This document shows positions 6,624 through 8,095 of a stretch of DNA of 8,095 bases, one piece after another. Made by a program: the position numbers and the translations under genes. Location: positions 1 to 8,095 of the forward strand of contig DQRJ01000116.1 in NCBI GenBank assembly GCA_015663855.1, read 5' to 3'. How positions within the stretch are numbered: the stretch's first letter is position 1; every line of letters starts with the position of its first letter. The notes under the pieces were generated by a model. The model saw only the letters and a list, made by a program, of their open reading frames with translations, did no database searches and was not told the DNA's origin. Source of the DNA: Flavobacteriales bacterium. Its GTDB lineage: Bacteria; Bacteroidota; Bacteroidia; Flavobacteriales_D; Sanyastnellaceae.

Positions 6624-7727
6624 TTATTCGTAAGTAGGCTTATTCCAAACCTTAATTTTATCTTCAAGGGAAACGCCGTTAAGAACTTCCACAACGAGAC
6701 CGTCTGACAGACCGAGCTTTACGTCGCGTCTTTCATAGGTGTCGGGAGCGATTTCGATATCTACGAACGCTTGTCGTTTATCGTACTGGACTAATATCTC
6801 ACTGAGGGTAAGTACTGAATCACGACGATCAAGTTCCACATCGGCATTTGCGGAATATCCCGCTCGAAGGAACTGACCGTCTTCGAGGGTTACTGCAGCT
6901 TTAATTTCAAATTGAATCGCTCCTGACTCTTCTACTCCTTTAGGGGAGATGTGCTCTAACGTCGCTGGGTAAGCAGAACCGTCAATAGCACCTATCGTAA
7001 GAACGATATCCATACCCTCGTGAAGCTTCTCCACCTCGCTTTCGTCAATCTTACCTATAAAAATAAGGTCCTTCATATCAGCGACAGAAGCGACAGTGGT
7101 GCCATCATTGAAGTTGTTTGCCTCAATTACACTGTTACCCTTCTTAACAGGTACGTCTAATACCATTCCGAAGATAGTAGATCGTATTAACGTGTTGGAA
7201 GTGCTCCCTCCTCTTGAAGTTACGCCTTCTCGAACTATGCGAAGATTATCCTCAGCGCCTAATACCTCCTCTTTAGATTGGTTTAAAGCAAGTTCAAACC
7301 TCTGCATTTCCATCGCAGAAACCACACCGTTTTCAAAGAGCTCAGAATTCCTTTCAAAAGTTGTCAATGCATCATCTCTAGAGATTTTAGCTCTAGAAAG
7401 TCTATTCTCAGCACTTGATAGCGCTGACATATTAGGTACTATAGTAACCTCCGCTATGATATCCCCTGCTTTGACCAAATCTCCCGCCTCCACATGCACA
7501 ACCCTAACAATTCCACTAACCTGTGGCTTAATCAATATCTCTTGACGAGGCTGAATGCTACCCGAAGCAACCGTCTTTAGAATAATATCTCCCATTTCCG
7601 GCGACTTAGTTTCGTAAGAAGCAAGAGTGGTTTGTTCTTTTGCATACAAAAAATCAACTGTGTAGATAGCAGCTCCCACTACTAAAACCACAAACCCAAG
7701 AAGGGTGTATAAACGACCTTTTTTCAT
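6624..7727 (-). CDS. MacA/HlyD-type periplasmic adaptor (membrane fusion protein) of an ABC efflux pump
   Basis: A 367-residue membrane fusion protein. Residues 7-27 form a single N-terminal membrane anchor without a lipobox Cys, so it should be an inner-membrane-anchored periplasmic protein. The order is that of the family: first lipoyl half (about 62-95, IKPQVSGIVRVVHVEAGDLVKAGD), an alpha-helical coiled-coil hairpin (about 99-165), second lipoyl half (about 178-215, IFGMVLDVPVKKGNSV), beta-barrel (about 218-300) and membrane-proximal domain (300-360). It would bridge the MacB-type permease and an outer-membrane TolC-like channel, which is not in the window. Its start codon overlaps the stop codon of the upstream permease by ATGA, so the two are translationally coupled and probably partners. 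The exported substrate (peptide, lipid, macrolide-like drug) cannot be told. Confidence 0.92.
   Translation of the reverse strand: MKKGRLYTLLGFVVLVVGAAIYTVDFLYAKEQTTLASYETKSPEMGDIILKTVASGSIQPRQEILIKPQVSGIVRVVHVEAGDLVKAGDIIAEVTIVPNMSALSSAENRLSRAKISRDDALTTFERNSELFENGVVSAMEMQRFELALNQSKEEVLGAEDNLRIVREGVTSRGGSTSNTLIRSTIFGMVLDVPVKKGNSVIEANNFNDGTTVASVADMKDLIFIGKIDESEVEKLHEGMDIVLTIGAIDGSAYPATLEHISPKGVEESGAIQFEIKAAVTLEDGQFLRAGYSANADVELDRRDSVLTLSEILVQYDKRQAFVDIEIAPDTYERRDVKLGLSDGLVVEVLNGVSLEDKIKVWNKPTYE
7724..7727 (-). promoter_or_regulatory. ATGA stop/start overlap coupling permease and adaptor
   Basis: On the minus strand, the TGA stop of the permease (7726-7724) and the ATG of the adaptor (7727-7725) share bases in the tetranucleotide ATGA. 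No Shine-Dalgarno sequence is needed for such a junction; ribosomes ending the permease can restart on the adaptor. This fixes the adaptor start and supports equimolar, coordinated synthesis of the two pump parts. Confidence 0.85.
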
Positions 7728-8095
7728 TCTGTTCTTATTGCTTCAACGGGACGTACAGCGACTGCTCGAATAGCCGGCAATATACCTGCAATAAGTCCCA
7801 TTACGAGCATCACGCCTAGGGCGATTAGCACGATGTTAAGTGATACCTCGGGATTGCGAAAGCTGCCTCCCGCACCATCCATAGATTTTAGTAAATTATT
7901 TACGCCCTCCAGGGACACAACGCCTAACGATACACCGGCAAGACCGGAGAGAGTCGTGAGGAACATGGTCTCAGCCATGATTTGGCGCATTACCGTAAAA
8001 GGAGTTGCGCCCATAGCTCGGCGAATGCCGAGCTCTTGCGTGCGCTCCCTAACCGTAATTAGCATGATATTCATTATTCCGATAGCCCCGGCTAA
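7724..8095 (-). CDS. MacB/FtsX-family ABC transporter permease, C-terminal part, 5' truncated by the window edge
   Basis: The frame is open through the right end of the window; the residues before the first visible Met read LAGAIGI and join IMNIMLITVRERTQELGIRRAMGA, the highly conserved MacB-family segment leading into the last transmembrane helices. About 124 residues are present. Two hydrophobic helices follow (around TMFLTTLSGLAGVSLGVV and LNIVLIALGVMLVMGLIAGI), then the usual ending PAIRAVAVRPVEAIRTE. In full-length members the N-terminal region carries a periplasmic domain and sometimes a fused ATPase; both would lie outside the window, so whether the ATPase is fused is undecidable. The family works as mechanotransmission pumps that drive export through a periplasmic adaptor and outer-membrane channel. 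The adjacent adaptor gene overlaps its stop codon, consistent with this role. Confidence 0.93.
   Translation of the reverse strand, partial: LAGAIGIMNIMLITVRERTQELGIRRAMGATPFTVMRQIMAETMFLTTLSGLAGVSLGVVSLEGVNNLLKSMDGAGGSFRNPEVSLNIVLIALGVMLVMGLIAGILPAIRAVAVRPVEAIRTE

Noticed and set aside
7096..7545. A 149-codon open frame on the + strand opposite the adaptor gene
   Set aside because: It lies wholly antisense to a clear membrane fusion protein; its translation shows no recognisable motif and it is best seen as a shadow of the real gene.
8072..8074. ATG at 8074-8072 (minus strand) as the start of a small permease protein
   Set aside because: The preceding codons encode LAGAIGI, which continues the conserved MacB segment, so this is an internal Met of a truncated gene.
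1..8095. Defence system, mobile element, CRISPR array or RNA gene
   Set aside because: All long frames belong to ordinary housekeeping, transport or secreted enzyme families, the gaps are at most 78 bases, and no transposase, integrase, spacer-repeat pattern or tRNA-like fold was noticed.

Overview
The window looks like chromosomal DNA of a marine-type member of the Bacteroidota, probably Flavobacteriales. The evidence is a very long secreted metalloprotease whose tail carries Cys-rich 'CTDPNAxNYD...DDGSC' repeats of a kind I associate with marine Bacteroidota, moderately AT-leaning sequence (by eye, not computed), and starts without Shine-Dalgarno sequences, which is usual in that phylum. 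The assignment is an inference; no rRNA or marker gene is present. The window is densely coding, the longest gap between genes is 78 bases, and I see no mobile element, CRISPR array, tRNA or rRNA.

Layout. On the + strand, 1-729 is the C-terminal part of a patatin-like (YjjU-type) lipid hydrolase, cut by the left edge through its nucleophile motif. Everything else is on the minus strand and is read from right to left. A truncated MacB-type ABC transporter permease (7724-8095) overlaps by an ATGA junction with its membrane-fusion partner (6624-7727). After a 78-base gap that may hold a weak promoter comes a 1073-residue secreted reprolysin-like zinc metalloprotease (3324-6545). Then follow cytidine deaminase (2781-3284), a CNT-family sodium/nucleoside symporter (1530-2771) and a nitroreductase-family flavoprotein (745-1518), with gaps of 39, 9 and 11 bases. 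The nitroreductase converges on the patatin gene with only 15 bases between their stop codons.

How the genes work together. The cdd-nupC pair is a clear pyrimidine-nucleoside salvage unit: the symporter imports nucleosides and the deaminase turns (deoxy)cytidine into (deoxy)uridine. The nitroreductase is probably cotranscribed with it, but its role there is unknown. The MacB/adaptor pair would form two parts of a three-part efflux pump, with the outer-membrane channel not in the window. The metalloprotease is the most elaborate gene: signal peptide, propeptide, metzincin catalytic domain with a complete zinc motif, several beta-rich modules, Cys-rich repeats and a C-terminal pair of dockerin-like calcium loops in place of a recognisable type IX secretion sorting domain.

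I found no convincing new multi-gene system. The points most worth a second look are the unusual C-terminal end of the metalloprotease and the Ala-to-Gly change in the catalytic motif of the cytidine deaminase.
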